Part shown: positions 8,853-17,668 of the stretch, piece after piece
Layout: every line of letters begins with the position of its first letter
Position numbering within the stretch: position 1 is the stretch's first letter
Assembly (NCBI GenBank): GCA_964250805.1
Contig: CAXUHG010000013.1
Location: 8,118-72,117 of the forward strand
Direction: 5' to 3'
From: JBBQVS01 sp964250805
Lineage (GTDB): Bacteria > Chloroflexota > Ktedonobacteria > Ktedonobacterales > Ktedonobacteraceae
Length of the DNA stretch: 64,000 nt
Position numbers and translations under genes: made by a program
The notes under the pieces: generated by a model
The model's database searches: none
What the model saw: only the letters and a program-made list of their open reading frames with translations
What the model was told of the DNA's origin: nothing

Positions 8853-10373
8853 TCAGTGCGTTTGTAACTGTGCTGATTGCGTTTTTTGTTCTAGATATGT
8901 ATTATTAGCGTCAATGGGTACTGCAAGCTTCTCAATAGAAGCAGGAGCCTGAAACATAAGCGTATATTCGCCAATGGAGAGAATGTCGCCATTCTGCAAC
9001 ACATGCCCAGTGTCCGCCACTAAATGCTGCCCGTTGATTATCACACCATTAATGCTATCCCAATCATAGAGAACAAAGTTGTGCTGATCGCGTCGAATAA
9101 TCGCATGACGCCGCGAGGTGCTAGTATCTTGGTCGAGTACAATTGTGTTCGACTCCGCACGTCCCAACGTTATCTCATCTCCTGTTAAAACGACCGTTTG
9201 CACCTCAGATGACTGAGGCGGACGTAGTAGAAAACGGAACTCTGCCGTCGGCTCTGTAGGATTCGGAATAGGTCCCGGCTCAGGCAAAGGTTGAGCGATA
9301 TCTGGCTCAATCTGTGGCGGCACGTCTGGTGCTGGCTCAGGAAGCGGCTCTGGTGCATGTTCGACTTCTGGCGTAGAATCTGGCGTCGGTATAGGTTCGG
9401 GGTCAGGAATCTGCTCCGGCGTTTGTTCTGGTATCGGTTGTGCCACATCAGGACCTGTTGGTGGCAATGGGTCTGGGAGTTGTACTGGATTCGGCGGCTG
9501 TACTGGCTCTTGCTGTCCCTGTGGGGTTGAGACTAGTGTTGCAAGCAATGCTTCAGCAAAGCCAACAATCGAGGGGTAGCGTTCATCGGGGTAGACGCGA
9601 AGTGCTTTACGCAAGATGCTCTCCTGTTCTGGTGTTATTTCCGCTTTCAATGTTGATGGTGACGAAAATGTTTCGTTTAGTTTCGCATGTCTCGTCTCCT
9701 CTATCGAACCAAGAAACGGTGGCTGGCCTGTGAGCCATAGGTAGAGGAGAACCGCCAACGCATACTGATCGGTTGCGGGACTCACATAGTTGTCAAATTG
9801 CTCTGGTGCCGCTGTAATCGGCAGAATGCCTTGTTGCTGTTGCCCGAAGCGTCGAACAAAATGAGCTACGCCTGCATCGGTTATGACAAACGGTGAGGTG
9901 TGTTGCTCGTATTCCAGATACGACTCATCAAGCACAAGGATATTAGCCAACACCAGCGAGCCATGTACATAGTCGCGCATGTGAAGATAATAGAGCGTGT
10001 GTGCAAGCTGATAGGTGTACTTGATCGCAGCGGCAAGAGGAAGTGGTGTTGAAAAGAGTCGCCGTCCCTCAGCACTTATGAGCGAGCCGGTAGCGAGATA
10101 ACGGCGTGTTATATAGAGTTGCCCAGCAACCTCTCCATAATCGAACATCTCGGCAAGACGAGGATGAGCAATTGTGCCTACATGTTGCATTTCTCGTAAA
10201 AACTGATATTGAGCAGTATCAGAAAGTACGCTCCAGGGATGAATAAGCTTGAGAACTATCTTGTGTTGCAGTTCGATATCCTCGGCTTCGTAACAATCCC
10301 CCGATGCGCTACTTCCCATTTCATGAACAATGCGATAACGTGCGAACGTTTGGCCTTCTTCCAAGAAAGACAT
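8853..10373 (-). CDS. protein-kinase-like protein with C-terminal FHA domain (probable pseudokinase)
   Basis: A 506-residue protein. Residues 12-275 have the eukaryotic-type Ser/Thr kinase fold: a degenerate Gly loop (GSSASG), the ATP-anchoring Lys42, the helix-C Glu61, a DAG (166-168) in place of DFG, and an intact APE near 191. The catalytic loop reads YVHGSLVLANIL, so the HRD aspartate is Ser139 and the following Lys is absent, although Asn144 remains. A Pro/Glu/Asp repeat linker (about 285-385) leads to an FHA domain with LGRAESNTIVL, SRRHAII and NGVIINGQ. The FHA motifs look intact for phosphothreonine binding. It probably acts as a signalling scaffold or very weak kinase. It precedes no obvious partner and follows DedA in the same direction. 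Confidence 0.85.
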   Translation of the reverse strand: MSFLEEGQTFARYRIVHEMGSSASGDCYEAEDIELQHKIVLKLIHPWSVLSDTAQYQFLREMQHVGTIAHPRLAEMFDYGEVAGQLYITRRYLATGSLISAEGRRLFSTPLPLAAAIKYTYQLAHTLYYLHMRDYVHGSLVLANILVLDESYLEYEQHTSPFVITDAGVAHFVRRFGQQQQGILPITAAPEQFDNYVSPATDQYALAVLLYLWLTGQPPFLGSIEETRHAKLNETFSSPSTLKAEITPEQESILRKALRVYPDERYPSIVGFAEALLATLVSTPQGQQEPVQPPNPVQLPDPLPPTGPDVAQPIPEQTPEQIPDPEPIPTPDSTPEVEHAPEPLPEPAPDVPPQIEPDIAQPLPEPGPIPNPTEPTAEFRFLLRPPQSSEVQTVVLTGDEITLGRAESNTIVLDQDTSTSRRHAIIRRDQHNFVLYDWDSINGVIINGQHLVADTGHVLQNGDILSIGEYTLMFQAPASIEKLAVPIDANNTYLEQKTQSAQLQTH

Positions 10374-10418
10374 TGCTATACTCCATTCTCTCTACTTCCA
10401 CAGGCTATTGTAGCATAT

Positions 10419-11093
10419 TTATGCATTGTGCTTGCTTTGCTTTTGTGCAGGATCGCTCAACTGCCCTGGTAAAGCACGTTCGGCTTCGTCTTCCAGACGC
10501 TTCTCATTGCGTCTGATAAAGAGAAAAAAAGCCACAAGGAGAATTACCACGACTACCAATGCGATGATACCAATAGGACCACTGAGTTGACTTACTCTGT
10601 TCCCTAGATAGTAGCCACCTAAGCCAAAGAGCGTTGCCCAGATAATGCCACCGAGCGCATTGAACAATAAGAATGTCACCCAATGCATACGATTCGTACC
10701 CGCCAGAAACGCCGCCCATGCACGCAAGACAGCGACAAAACGTCCGAAAAAGACTACTTTGCTACCATGCTTTTGAAATAGATATTGACCAAGCTTCAAC
10801 TTGCGTTCGTCCAGTCGAACATAGCGACCATAACGCCGCAAGAGGCGAAAACCACCTTCGCGTCCCACCCAGAAGCCGAGGTTGTCACCCACTATTGCCC
10901 CCGTAGCCGCCGCGAGAATGACAAACACAATTGAGAGATGGTGAGTTTTCCCAGCATAAACCGCTGCAATAATGAGCATCGTCTCGCCTGGAAACGGAAT
11001 GCCTGTACTCTCGATGGCGACGAAAACAAGGACTGCTAGATATCCATAGCTTTCTAAAAAGTGCATAAGAGAAGATGTTGTGAGACCAAACAT
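10419..11093 (-). CDS. DedA family membrane protein
   Basis: A 224-residue integral membrane protein of the DedA/SNARE-associated superfamily. The family features GIPFPGETMLI, GDNLGFWVGREGG and FFGRFVAVLRAWAAFLAGTNRM are all visible, with about five membrane segments and a basic, charged tail. Family members are implicated in lipid-carrier recycling (undecaprenyl phosphate flipping) and envelope homeostasis. It lies 45 bases upstream of the kinase-FHA gene and is likely co-transcribed with it. Confidence 0.9.
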   Translation of the reverse strand: MFGLTTSSLMHFLESYGYLAVLVFVAIESTGIPFPGETMLIIAAVYAGKTHHLSIVFVILAAATGAIVGDNLGFWVGREGGFRLLRRYGRYVRLDERKLKLGQYLFQKHGSKVVFFGRFVAVLRAWAAFLAGTNRMHWVTFLLFNALGGIIWATLFGLGGYYLGNRVSQLSGPIGIIALVVVVILLVAFFLFIRRNEKRLEDEAERALPGQLSDPAQKQSKHNA

Positions 11094-11349
11094 GAAACAA
11101 AACTTTCTTTAAGAAAAAACACATTGACGCAAAGCTGAGTAAGACTTGTTATCAAGTATACGTGTCATACAACCAAATTGTGTCATTGGATGAGTAAGAA
11201 TTGCTAGGCTATGAAGCCCTCATGTGACCATCTGTAGGTATCACTCGTATAAATGTATGGCTCTACTGGAGAGTTGTTTTCTTTTTTTAGACAGTAAAGA
11301 AGGGCATTTCTGTTGTGACGTGCATTCTCACAATGGATTATTGGAAAAC
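11094..11349. other. intergenic region between divergent DedA and glycosyltransferase genes
   Basis: About 250 bases that must hold two divergent promoters. No strong consensus pair was identified. The reading frame of the downstream gene is open through part of it, but no ribosome binding site supports an upstream start. Confidence 0.35.
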
Positions 11350-12753
11350 ATGTTTAAGAGATCTGCGTTATTGGATATCTCCGTTGTCGTAGTAATGTGC
11401 CTCCTATTGTACTATGGTGCTTCAGGGCAAATGGCTACATGGTACTCGGATGCGGGTAAGTACCAATGCTATTCCTTCGCGTTCTGGCACGGCGTGACCG
11501 CGTTGAAAACCCTTCCCGTTCCAGAGATACAGTGTCGTTTCATTACACAGCCGCCCGCTGGTTCGATCTCTATTTCCACGGCATCTCTTGTACAGATGAT
11601 GCAGGCGCATTCTTTTCCAACATGGCTTATGGCCTTTGTCGCGGCACAGTCGCCCACTCAGCCCTTCCATTCTTTGCCGCACGAATATCCTTTTTTGACG
11701 CTCATTCCCTTTTCAACTGGCCTTGTAACATCCCCATATGCATATCAAGCTGCTTTCGCTATTGCAATGCTGCTGTGTTGTAGCATTTTATACTTCATGT
11801 TGAAGACGTGGAAATCGCGCAATGCAGCCATTGCCTTTGCCATTTACGCCGTGATTTGCTGTTGGGCAACAGCCGCCACACGCTATGATATCGTGCCAGC
11901 AGTCTTCGCACTGGGTGCCTTTCTGCTCGCGGAGCGCAGTCGGTGGCGCTGGGCTTTTGCCCTGCTTGCGATTTCGACGATGTTTAAATTTTATCCCATT
12001 ATTCTCGTGCCCGCCTTTCTTATCGCTCAACAAAAGGTAAGCTATCACTTCCGACGTTCATGGTGGAAGGGGCTTGACGCTTTTGTACTTGTGTGTGCTG
12101 CAACCACACTTGTCTCTCTCCTGTTTAGTGTTGAAGGCACTCTTGGGCCGCTTGGCTATTTCAGCAATCGACCTGTTCAAGCTGAGTCAACGGCTGCATC
12201 AATTCTCTGGCTGGCAAGCTTTGTCGGCTTTCCAATTCACTACAATGCCGCCTACAGCTCGCTGAATATGATAAGCCCACTCTCTAGTGGTGTTTCGTCA
12301 ATAATAACTATACTTCTTATAGTTGGGCTTATCTACGTTTGCTGGTTGCAGTGGCGCGGTAAGATTACTCTTGCAGTTTCGCTTCTGCTGATGCTGTTGG
12401 TTGTGATTTGTACCGGTAAAGTCTTCAGTCCCCAGTATCTGCTCTGGGTGATTCCGTTTGTTGCCTATATTGGTGAATGTAACCGCAAGTGGTTGATAAG
12501 CTGGGTTAGTATCGGCGCACTCACAACATGGATATTTCCCTATATTTATGATGCGACAAGAGTGTTTCTGCGTGTGCCGGATGTCCCCACCTTCCACCCT
12601 GTTGTCTTTGCGCGAAATGTCTTGCTTGTGGCTTTTGTGATTGCCCTTCTCTGCTACTATGCAAGACCTCGTAAGACATTTTCGGTACCGCTAGTTGAGT
12701 CCACTGAAATAATGGAACGCGAGCCTATAGCCTCTGCTGTACAAGTCGATTAA
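11350..12753 (+). CDS. multi-pass membrane protein, GT-C (GT87/DUF2029-like) glycosyltransferase
   Basis: A 467-residue integral membrane protein with about ten hydrophobic segments. The first periplasmic loop contains acidic and aromatic residues (WYSDAGKYQCY). The segments HEYPFLTLIP and FKFYPIILVPAFL resemble the conserved acidic loop and KxxP regions of polyprenyl-phosphate-sugar dependent GT-C enzymes. The ATG at 11350 is chosen over an in-frame start 42 codons upstream because the predicted first membrane helix begins just after it; no strong ribosome binding site is seen for either. It lies tail-to-tail with three other GT-C genes, suggesting a glycan or glycolipid locus. Donor and acceptor are unknown. 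Confidence 0.65.
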   Translation: MFKRSALLDISVVVVMCLLLYYGASGQMATWYSDAGKYQCYSFAFWHGVTALKTLPVPEIQCRFITQPPAGSISISTASLVQMMQAHSFPTWLMAFVAAQSPTQPFHSLPHEYPFLTLIPFSTGLVTSPYAYQAAFAIAMLLCCSILYFMLKTWKSRNAAIAFAIYAVICCWATAATRYDIVPAVFALGAFLLAERSRWRWAFALLAISTMFKFYPIILVPAFLIAQQKVSYHFRRSWWKGLDAFVLVCAATTLVSLLFSVEGTLGPLGYFSNRPVQAESTAASILWLASFVGFPIHYNAAYSSLNMISPLSSGVSSIITILLIVGLIYVCWLQWRGKITLAVSLLLMLLVVICTGKVFSPQYLLWVIPFVAYIGECNRKWLISWVSIGALTTWIFPYIYDATRVFLRVPDVPTFHPVVFARNVLLVAFVIALLCYYARPRKTFSVPLVESTEIMEREPIASAVQVD

Positions 12754-12834
12754 CAGGTAGGGACCGATTTATCGCGTCCTCTGAGCAATCAACCGCTGAC
12801 GCGGACGCGGACGCGATAAATCGGTCCCTACCTG
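12754..12834. repeat. dispersed palindromic element, GTAGGGRCC family
   Basis: Perfect 26-bp arms at 12754-12779 and 12809-12834 are separated by a 29-bp spacer. The arm core GTAGGGACCGATTTATCG is shared with the element at 29247. It begins immediately after the stop of the + gene and runs into the 3' end of the - gene, supplying its last 22 codons including the stop. Confidence 0.85.
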
Positions 12835-14457
12835 TCCTCGAACGAACACAGCCCAAAGTAAGAGCAAAAGGAAAACTCCCAATGGTGGTCCAATTGTTGT
12901 GAGGCTGGTGAAACCAATCCAGCCACCAATCGGAGCATAGCCGCGAAACAGATATACAAAAAGGGCTGACCCTGAAAACGTCAATGCTCCGCCGATAAGT
13001 GCTACTGTTATACGCTCGCGCCATGCTGGAAGCGCGATCACTGCTAGACTGATAAGCCACAGAACGTACCACGGAAAAAACCAGGGCGTCACAATCAACA
13101 AGCCTCCCAAGAGTGCAAGCGTTGCGCGTACCATTGTGAGCGTTGTCGGCTCTCGCCACAGCCACCATATTCCCAATCCAAATAGTATCCCCACCACTAA
13201 CGCATTGATACCATTCCAGGTGCTGTGAAGACTAAGAAATGCTAAGGGACCACTTACTGTATGCGATGCCGTTGCGACATTTTGTAACGCAAGTAGTATC
13301 GATCCAAACGCGAGACGGGCTGAAGGCGGTGAACCTACACTTGTCGCTATCTCGTGGGGCGTATGACCTAGCCAGAGAGGAATGTACAGCAGAACAATCA
13401 GAACAACGCTCACAAGGGCAACACTGCATCCCTTGTAGATCGATGACAACCATGCTTGCTGTCGTGTTAAAAACGATGAATTTTGTACTGCGTGAAATAT
13501 CAGCAGAACAATGTACAAAACAAGAATTGGAGCAACCGTAAACTTAATGAGAGTTGCTATCGTGAGCGCAATTACTGGTGGCAAGTAGTATTTCGCATGC
13601 GTGAAGTTATCATGCTCTGCTCGCAGGCTCAATAGCACACCTACCACGACACATAGCATCATCGCTGTATCGTTGTGTCCACCAAGACAGCTTTCCAGTA
13701 AAACCAGAGGATTTAAGGCGTAGAGCAGTGTTCCTAGCACTACTCTACGAGGCGAACACTTCAAAGTACGTAGGATGGTAGTTATAAGCGCGATTGTAAG
13801 TAGGTGGGCGCATAATCCTAGTATGCGATAGAAAAAGATGTAGTGGAGAATTGAGTTACCCGCTACGAGCGTCGAGAGTCCACATACAAGTAGCCAGACA
13901 GGACCATACGCCGCGAGTGCATTCCGCCAGTCGTCAAGTTGAAAAAGCGCATCGTGTGGAAAGGCTGAGAGTGGCGTGTAGTACGGGTTGGCGGAATAGG
14001 TAACAAGAACGCGCCCGTAGCCACCATAGACAGCCGCATCACGCGAGAGCAACGATGGTGTGAGAACATACACGATACCCGCGACAATCGCTGTAAGCCA
14101 GATAAACGCAAGCAATGTCTTTTCTAAGGAATATTTGGCTATTTCATCTGCTTGGAACGTAGCTTCACGAGTCGTAAGCCATTTGTATGCGATCCATGCT
14201 GTCAGTACATAGAGCAGAAAAATAACGACCATGAGCGCGAGAAACTCGATAGCATCCGTGTTTATCTGTGAGGCATGCGTATCAGGAGTAAGGTGCAGGT
14301 CTGTTGGCAGCTTCGTTCCGAAAACAGTTAGCACTATGTTGGTTGGAAGTGATGAGAGAAATGCTGTGCCTGCGAGACGATTTAGCGGTGCAACTGAAAT
14401 CAGAATACAGAGCAGGAACGCACACAGACACAACACAAACAAAGAGAGTCTTTTCAC
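12769..14457 (-). CDS. GT-C membrane glycosyltransferase, MptA/MptB-like
   Basis: A 562-residue membrane protein with roughly 13 hydrophobic segments. The sequence GYGRVLVTYSANPYYTPLS after the fourth segment, with DAAVYGGYGR, resembles the acidic first loop of alpha-1,6-mannosyltransferases MptA/MptB that use polyprenyl-phosphomannose. LESCLGGHNDTAMML and IKFTVAPILVLY are further family-like segments. The last 21 residues are encoded by the palindromic repeat at 12754-12834, so the native C-terminus has been replaced or extended. The start lies one base after the stop of the upstream GT gene, indicating a tight operon. Confidence 0.75.
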   Translation of the reverse strand: MKRLSLFVLCLCAFLLCILISVAPLNRLAGTAFLSSLPTNIVLTVFGTKLPTDLHLTPDTHASQINTDAIEFLALMVVIFLLYVLTAWIAYKWLTTREATFQADEIAKYSLEKTLLAFIWLTAIVAGIVYVLTPSLLSRDAAVYGGYGRVLVTYSANPYYTPLSAFPHDALFQLDDWRNALAAYGPVWLLVCGLSTLVAGNSILHYIFFYRILGLCAHLLTIALITTILRTLKCSPRRVVLGTLLYALNPLVLLESCLGGHNDTAMMLCVVVGVLLSLRAEHDNFTHAKYYLPPVIALTIATLIKFTVAPILVLYIVLLIFHAVQNSSFLTRQQAWLSSIYKGCSVALVSVVLIVLLYIPLWLGHTPHEIATSVGSPPSARLAFGSILLALQNVATASHTVSGPLAFLSLHSTWNGINALVVGILFGLGIWWLWREPTTLTMVRATLALLGGLLIVTPWFFPWYVLWLISLAVIALPAWRERITVALIGGALTFSGSALFVYLFRGYAPIGGWIGFTSLTTIGPPLGVFLLLLLWAVFVRGQVGTDLSRPRPRQRLIAQRTR

Positions 14458-14458
14458 G

Positions 14459-15652
14459 CTAGGTCATCCACAGATTCATCACAAAAATCAAACTAAACGT
14501 AGCAAGCAGCATTGGCGATAGCACCAGAATTATTTGATGAAGACGTGGATGCCTGACGCCCAGTACCGCCAGCGTGATAAAGCATGGAAAGAGTTCCAGT
14601 ACAAAACGCTGATTCGAGGCGACGGCATCGGGTTGCCTCACCTCTGGTGAAAGACTTACAAAAAGGAGTAGTGTCACCACCCATATTGTGAAACTGGTAC
14701 GGAAAACGCGTCTACCTGCAATGACTAGGAAAATAAAGATAAGCGTTGCACTCAAGTCGATCAGGTTATGAACCTCGTAGAATGAGCCAAAGGGCTGTAA
14801 CCAGAAAATTTCATACAACGATTGAAAAATACCTTGCCAGGGAGGTGCGAGGAATCGCTCCCAGTGCGCTTGAACGGTGGCAAAAGCTAGTGGATCACCA
14901 CTTATAAGCCAGCAGTAGAAGCAGTATAGGAGCGTTCCGCACGGAATAAGCACGAGTGGTAAGAGGGTGCGCACAACATTCTTTCCGTTAGAAAATATAT
15001 TTTTCCTTACTAGCCATAGCTCGTAAAGAAATGGCAGAACCAGTAGTACTCCAGTTGAGCGTGTTAGTGCTGCGAAAAAACCGAGAATTCCAGCTAACCA
15101 CCAACGCTGACGACGCATGGCTAAGAATACGCCCAGCGTCAACATCAGGAAAAGCGACTCATTATAGGCCGCGAAAAAGAACAGTGCCGTTGGAAAGATA
15201 CAGAGATATAGAATCGTGCGTCTCCCGATTTTTTCGCCCAATGCCTCGCTTGCAAGCTGATAAAGCAGAAATAGCGAGACCAGCAAGGCTGCATTGCTAA
15301 TCAGTGTGCCAATGAGCAGATAGCCGTTTCCACCAAAAAGAAGAGCTATACCTCTTATGAGCAGAGGAAATAGTGGAAAGAACGCAAGTTCATACTTTAT
15401 TTGGTACCCATGCTGAGCAATGTTGATATAGCGTGCCGCGTCCCAATGCCCCCACAGCGAAAAGAATTTCGACGTGTCTACAGGAGTACTTGAGTATTTG
15501 GGTGCTGTGAGTAGAATGTAGCCAATGTATGTAACCAACATCAAGGCAATCCGCGTGACGACAAACAGCCCAAGAATATCCCAAAGAGCTGTGCGCTTTG
15601 GAGAGTCCTGACGCACAGTACTAGAAGGCGATTTTTGTTCAGTTGTAATCAT
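14459..15652 (-). CDS. mannosyltransferase-like GT-C membrane protein (PIG-V/Mannosyl_trans2-like)
   Basis: A 397-residue membrane protein with about nine hydrophobic segments. The motif GHWDAARYINIAQHGY in the first extracytoplasmic loop matches the WDA..Y motif of the PIG-V family. The segments AFFPLFPLLIRG and FPTALFFFAAYNESLFL are also typical of it. In the family these enzymes transfer mannose from a dolichyl- or polyprenyl-phosphate donor. It is separated by one base from the genes on each side, so the three form one operon. Confidence 0.8.
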   Translation of the reverse strand: MITTEQKSPSSTVRQDSPKRTALWDILGLFVVTRIALMLVTYIGYILLTAPKYSSTPVDTSKFFSLWGHWDAARYINIAQHGYQIKYELAFFPLFPLLIRGIALLFGGNGYLLIGTLISNAALLVSLFLLYQLASEALGEKIGRRTILYLCIFPTALFFFAAYNESLFLMLTLGVFLAMRRQRWWLAGILGFFAALTRSTGVLLVLPFLYELWLVRKNIFSNGKNVVRTLLPLVLIPCGTLLYCFYCWLISGDPLAFATVQAHWERFLAPPWQGIFQSLYEIFWLQPFGSFYEVHNLIDLSATLIFIFLVIAGRRVFRTSFTIWVVTLLLFVSLSPEVRQPDAVASNQRFVLELFPCFITLAVLGVRHPRLHQIILVLSPMLLATFSLIFVMNLWMT

Positions 15653-15653
15653 A

Positions 15654-17375
15654 CTAAGTGCCTTTTACTTGAGGGTTTACAAGAATATAGCAATAGATTG
15701 TCGAACCGCCCATCATGAAATGTACATCACGCCAATTTTGTGGAGGCATGAAACCACGTTGTATCAAATGCATAGGCCATATAAGATAGTCGTACTGGTT
15801 ATAGGCAGTGTAGGGATGTGCCTCACTCAAAATAAGTCTGGCAGGTAACGCTTTGTTATAATCATACCACGAGTCGAGTCCACTACCGCTATTCAAAGTA
15901 CCCAACAGGGCTACCAGTCCTACCTGCTCACTAGTATGTGTATGCGCCGCTATCCACTGCACCGCCTCACGATATCCGGGGTAGGCTACCTGCAATACCG
16001 AATTTTCGCCATGAAAAACCTCACTCGTATAGCCCTCGGCGTCAGGTATCGTGATAAGCCCTAGCAGATGAGGTACAACCAGCAACAAGAAGAGTAACGT
16101 AACCTGTAACAATCTGTTGATGTTAATCCCACGAAGAAAAGCGTTATATGAAGATTGGCAAATTATCATACCCCATTTAACGAGGAAACGTAGCAATATT
16201 GCAGCACCAGCCGCACCAGCCAACGCAACGGGAACTGCTATGGGGAGGTCGTAGTGTGTTCCAACCGTGATTTTCAACAAGCTGAACATAACCAGTGTAG
16301 AGAAAAGCCAGATACTGAGAAAGGCAATTGGCATCGCCTCGTCTGCACTCATTTCGCCTTGATGAAAGCTTAGCAACTGAAGGAGGCTATATACAAGGAA
16401 AAAAACTGCTGGTAAGGTTACGAAAATACTCAGCTTCGCGAAAACAATATACATCGCTGTCCAGAGCGGTGCGTGAAGTACATAGTGTCCTGCGAGAAAG
16501 ATAAGGTGCCCATTATACGCATGCTCCCACTCGTAGCGAAAACTATGCAGAAGCAGTTCAAGGGGATGAGGCCAGATGGCGAGGTCGATCAACAAAAATA
16601 CGCCTGGAGCCAGTAAGAACGACATCAGCCACCAGAGCCACGGAATGCGCGGACGTTGCATCACAGGTAGAGTGGGTCGAACAAGAAAGAAATAGTAGCC
16701 TGTGAAGAGAATAATACCAGGAATAGCCAGTACTGCGGTATATTTGCTGGCGGCTCCAAGCCCTACTAGAAGCGCGATTATAGGATAGAGCCACGGACGC
16801 CTTAATGCATGCCATGTGAGTAACGATGCAAGAGCTATCAACATCGTCATTGTCATATCAAGGTATGCAAGTGCCCCGAAATACACCAGCCAGGGACTTA
16901 CCGCTAGACAGAGTGCCGCCGCGAATGCTACCGTGCGTCCAAACGGAGCGCGTCCCAACCAGTAGAGTGCAACGACGAGAAGCGTACTAGCGAGGATACT
17001 TGGTAGTCGTGCCGCGAACAAAGGACCCAACGGCGTTCCAAGCAGACTATTTCCCCTGAGCGAGAAGCCAATCAAGAATTTCACCAGCGGCGGATGCTCA
17101 TAGTTATAACTCCACTGTGGCGAACCAATTTGCAGCGATGTCAAGAGAGCGAAATCCTTCCTCGCCGCCGTAATATACACCACCTCATCGGTCACAATAT
17201 CAAGCGTGTTCGCAAGCACGATACGAGGTAGAAGCGCAGCAAGAGCTAAAATAAAGACTACACAGCTTTCAAGTCCAACAGGAAAAGAACGTGCGTGTAT
17301 TTTATCATTTCGTACTGCTATGCTCGCGTCGTTTAGTGGTGCCTCTTGTGTCACACTCTCAGTTTCTATATTCAT
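15654..17375 (-). CDS. PMT/ArnT-type (GT39/GT83-like) membrane glycosyltransferase
   Basis: A 573-residue membrane protein with about 12 hydrophobic segments and a soluble C-terminal part. DIVTDEVVYITAARKDF carries the Asp-Glu pair of the first periplasmic loop. YNYEHPPLVKFLIG is the EHPP motif common to PMT_2 proteins, which use a lipid-linked sugar donor. The ATG at 17375 is chosen because the longer in-frame start at 17444 would be encoded by the palindromic repeat at 17399-17473. It is the first gene of the three-gene GT operon. Confidence 0.8.
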   Translation of the reverse strand: MNIETESVTQEAPLNDASIAVRNDKIHARSFPVGLESCVVFILALAALLPRIVLANTLDIVTDEVVYITAARKDFALLTSLQIGSPQWSYNYEHPPLVKFLIGFSLRGNSLLGTPLGPLFAARLPSILASTLLVVALYWLGRAPFGRTVAFAAALCLAVSPWLVYFGALAYLDMTMTMLIALASLLTWHALRRPWLYPIIALLVGLGAASKYTAVLAIPGIILFTGYYFFLVRPTLPVMQRPRIPWLWWLMSFLLAPGVFLLIDLAIWPHPLELLLHSFRYEWEHAYNGHLIFLAGHYVLHAPLWTAMYIVFAKLSIFVTLPAVFFLVYSLLQLLSFHQGEMSADEAMPIAFLSIWLFSTLVMFSLLKITVGTHYDLPIAVPVALAGAAGAAILLRFLVKWGMIICQSSYNAFLRGININRLLQVTLLFLLLVVPHLLGLITIPDAEGYTSEVFHGENSVLQVAYPGYREAVQWIAAHTHTSEQVGLVALLGTLNSGSGLDSWYDYNKALPARLILSEAHPYTAYNQYDYLIWPMHLIQRGFMPPQNWRDVHFMMGGSTIYCYILVNPQVKGT

Positions 17376-17398
17376 GCTCACTCTAAATGATGTTTGCT

Positions 17399-17473
17399 GT
17401 AGGGGCAATAATTCATTACGCCCTCGTGCCGTGTGAAATGCCATTCCAGGGCGTAATGAATTATTGCCCCTAC
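17399..17473. repeat. dispersed palindromic element, GTAGGGRCC family
   Basis: Perfect 26-bp arms at 17399-17424 and 17448-17473 flank a 23-bp spacer. The arm begins GTAGGGGC and ends ACGCCCT. It lies in the 5' region of the GT operon. Confidence 0.85.
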
Positions 17474-17584
17474 GAAATTCGGTTATATCAAGCAGGATTG
17501 TTGCCTAGTATAGCATAGGGCATAGGTTAGCGTCGATGCGTATGGTACTTCATCAAAGGCTATTAGAAGTTGTGTACGAAGACA

Positions 17585-17652
17585 AGGGCACCCGCAATGG
17601 AATGCCCCTCCCATATCGCGATATGGGAGGGGCATCCCATTGCGGGTGCCCT
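17585..17652. repeat. 68-bp palindrome, AGGGCACCCGCAA family
   Basis: Near-perfect palindrome with one mismatch, centred on ATCGCGAT, with ends AGGGCACCCGCAATGG. A shorter relative lies at 48307-48343. It sits just after the sigma factor stop and probably acts as its terminator. Confidence 0.8.
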
Positions 17653-17668
17653 GGAAGCTAGATGTGAC

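Noticed and set aside
17376..17444. Upstream extension of the PMT-type glycosyltransferase
   Set aside because: The added residues are encoded by the palindromic repeat at 17399-17473; the ATG at 17375 fits better.
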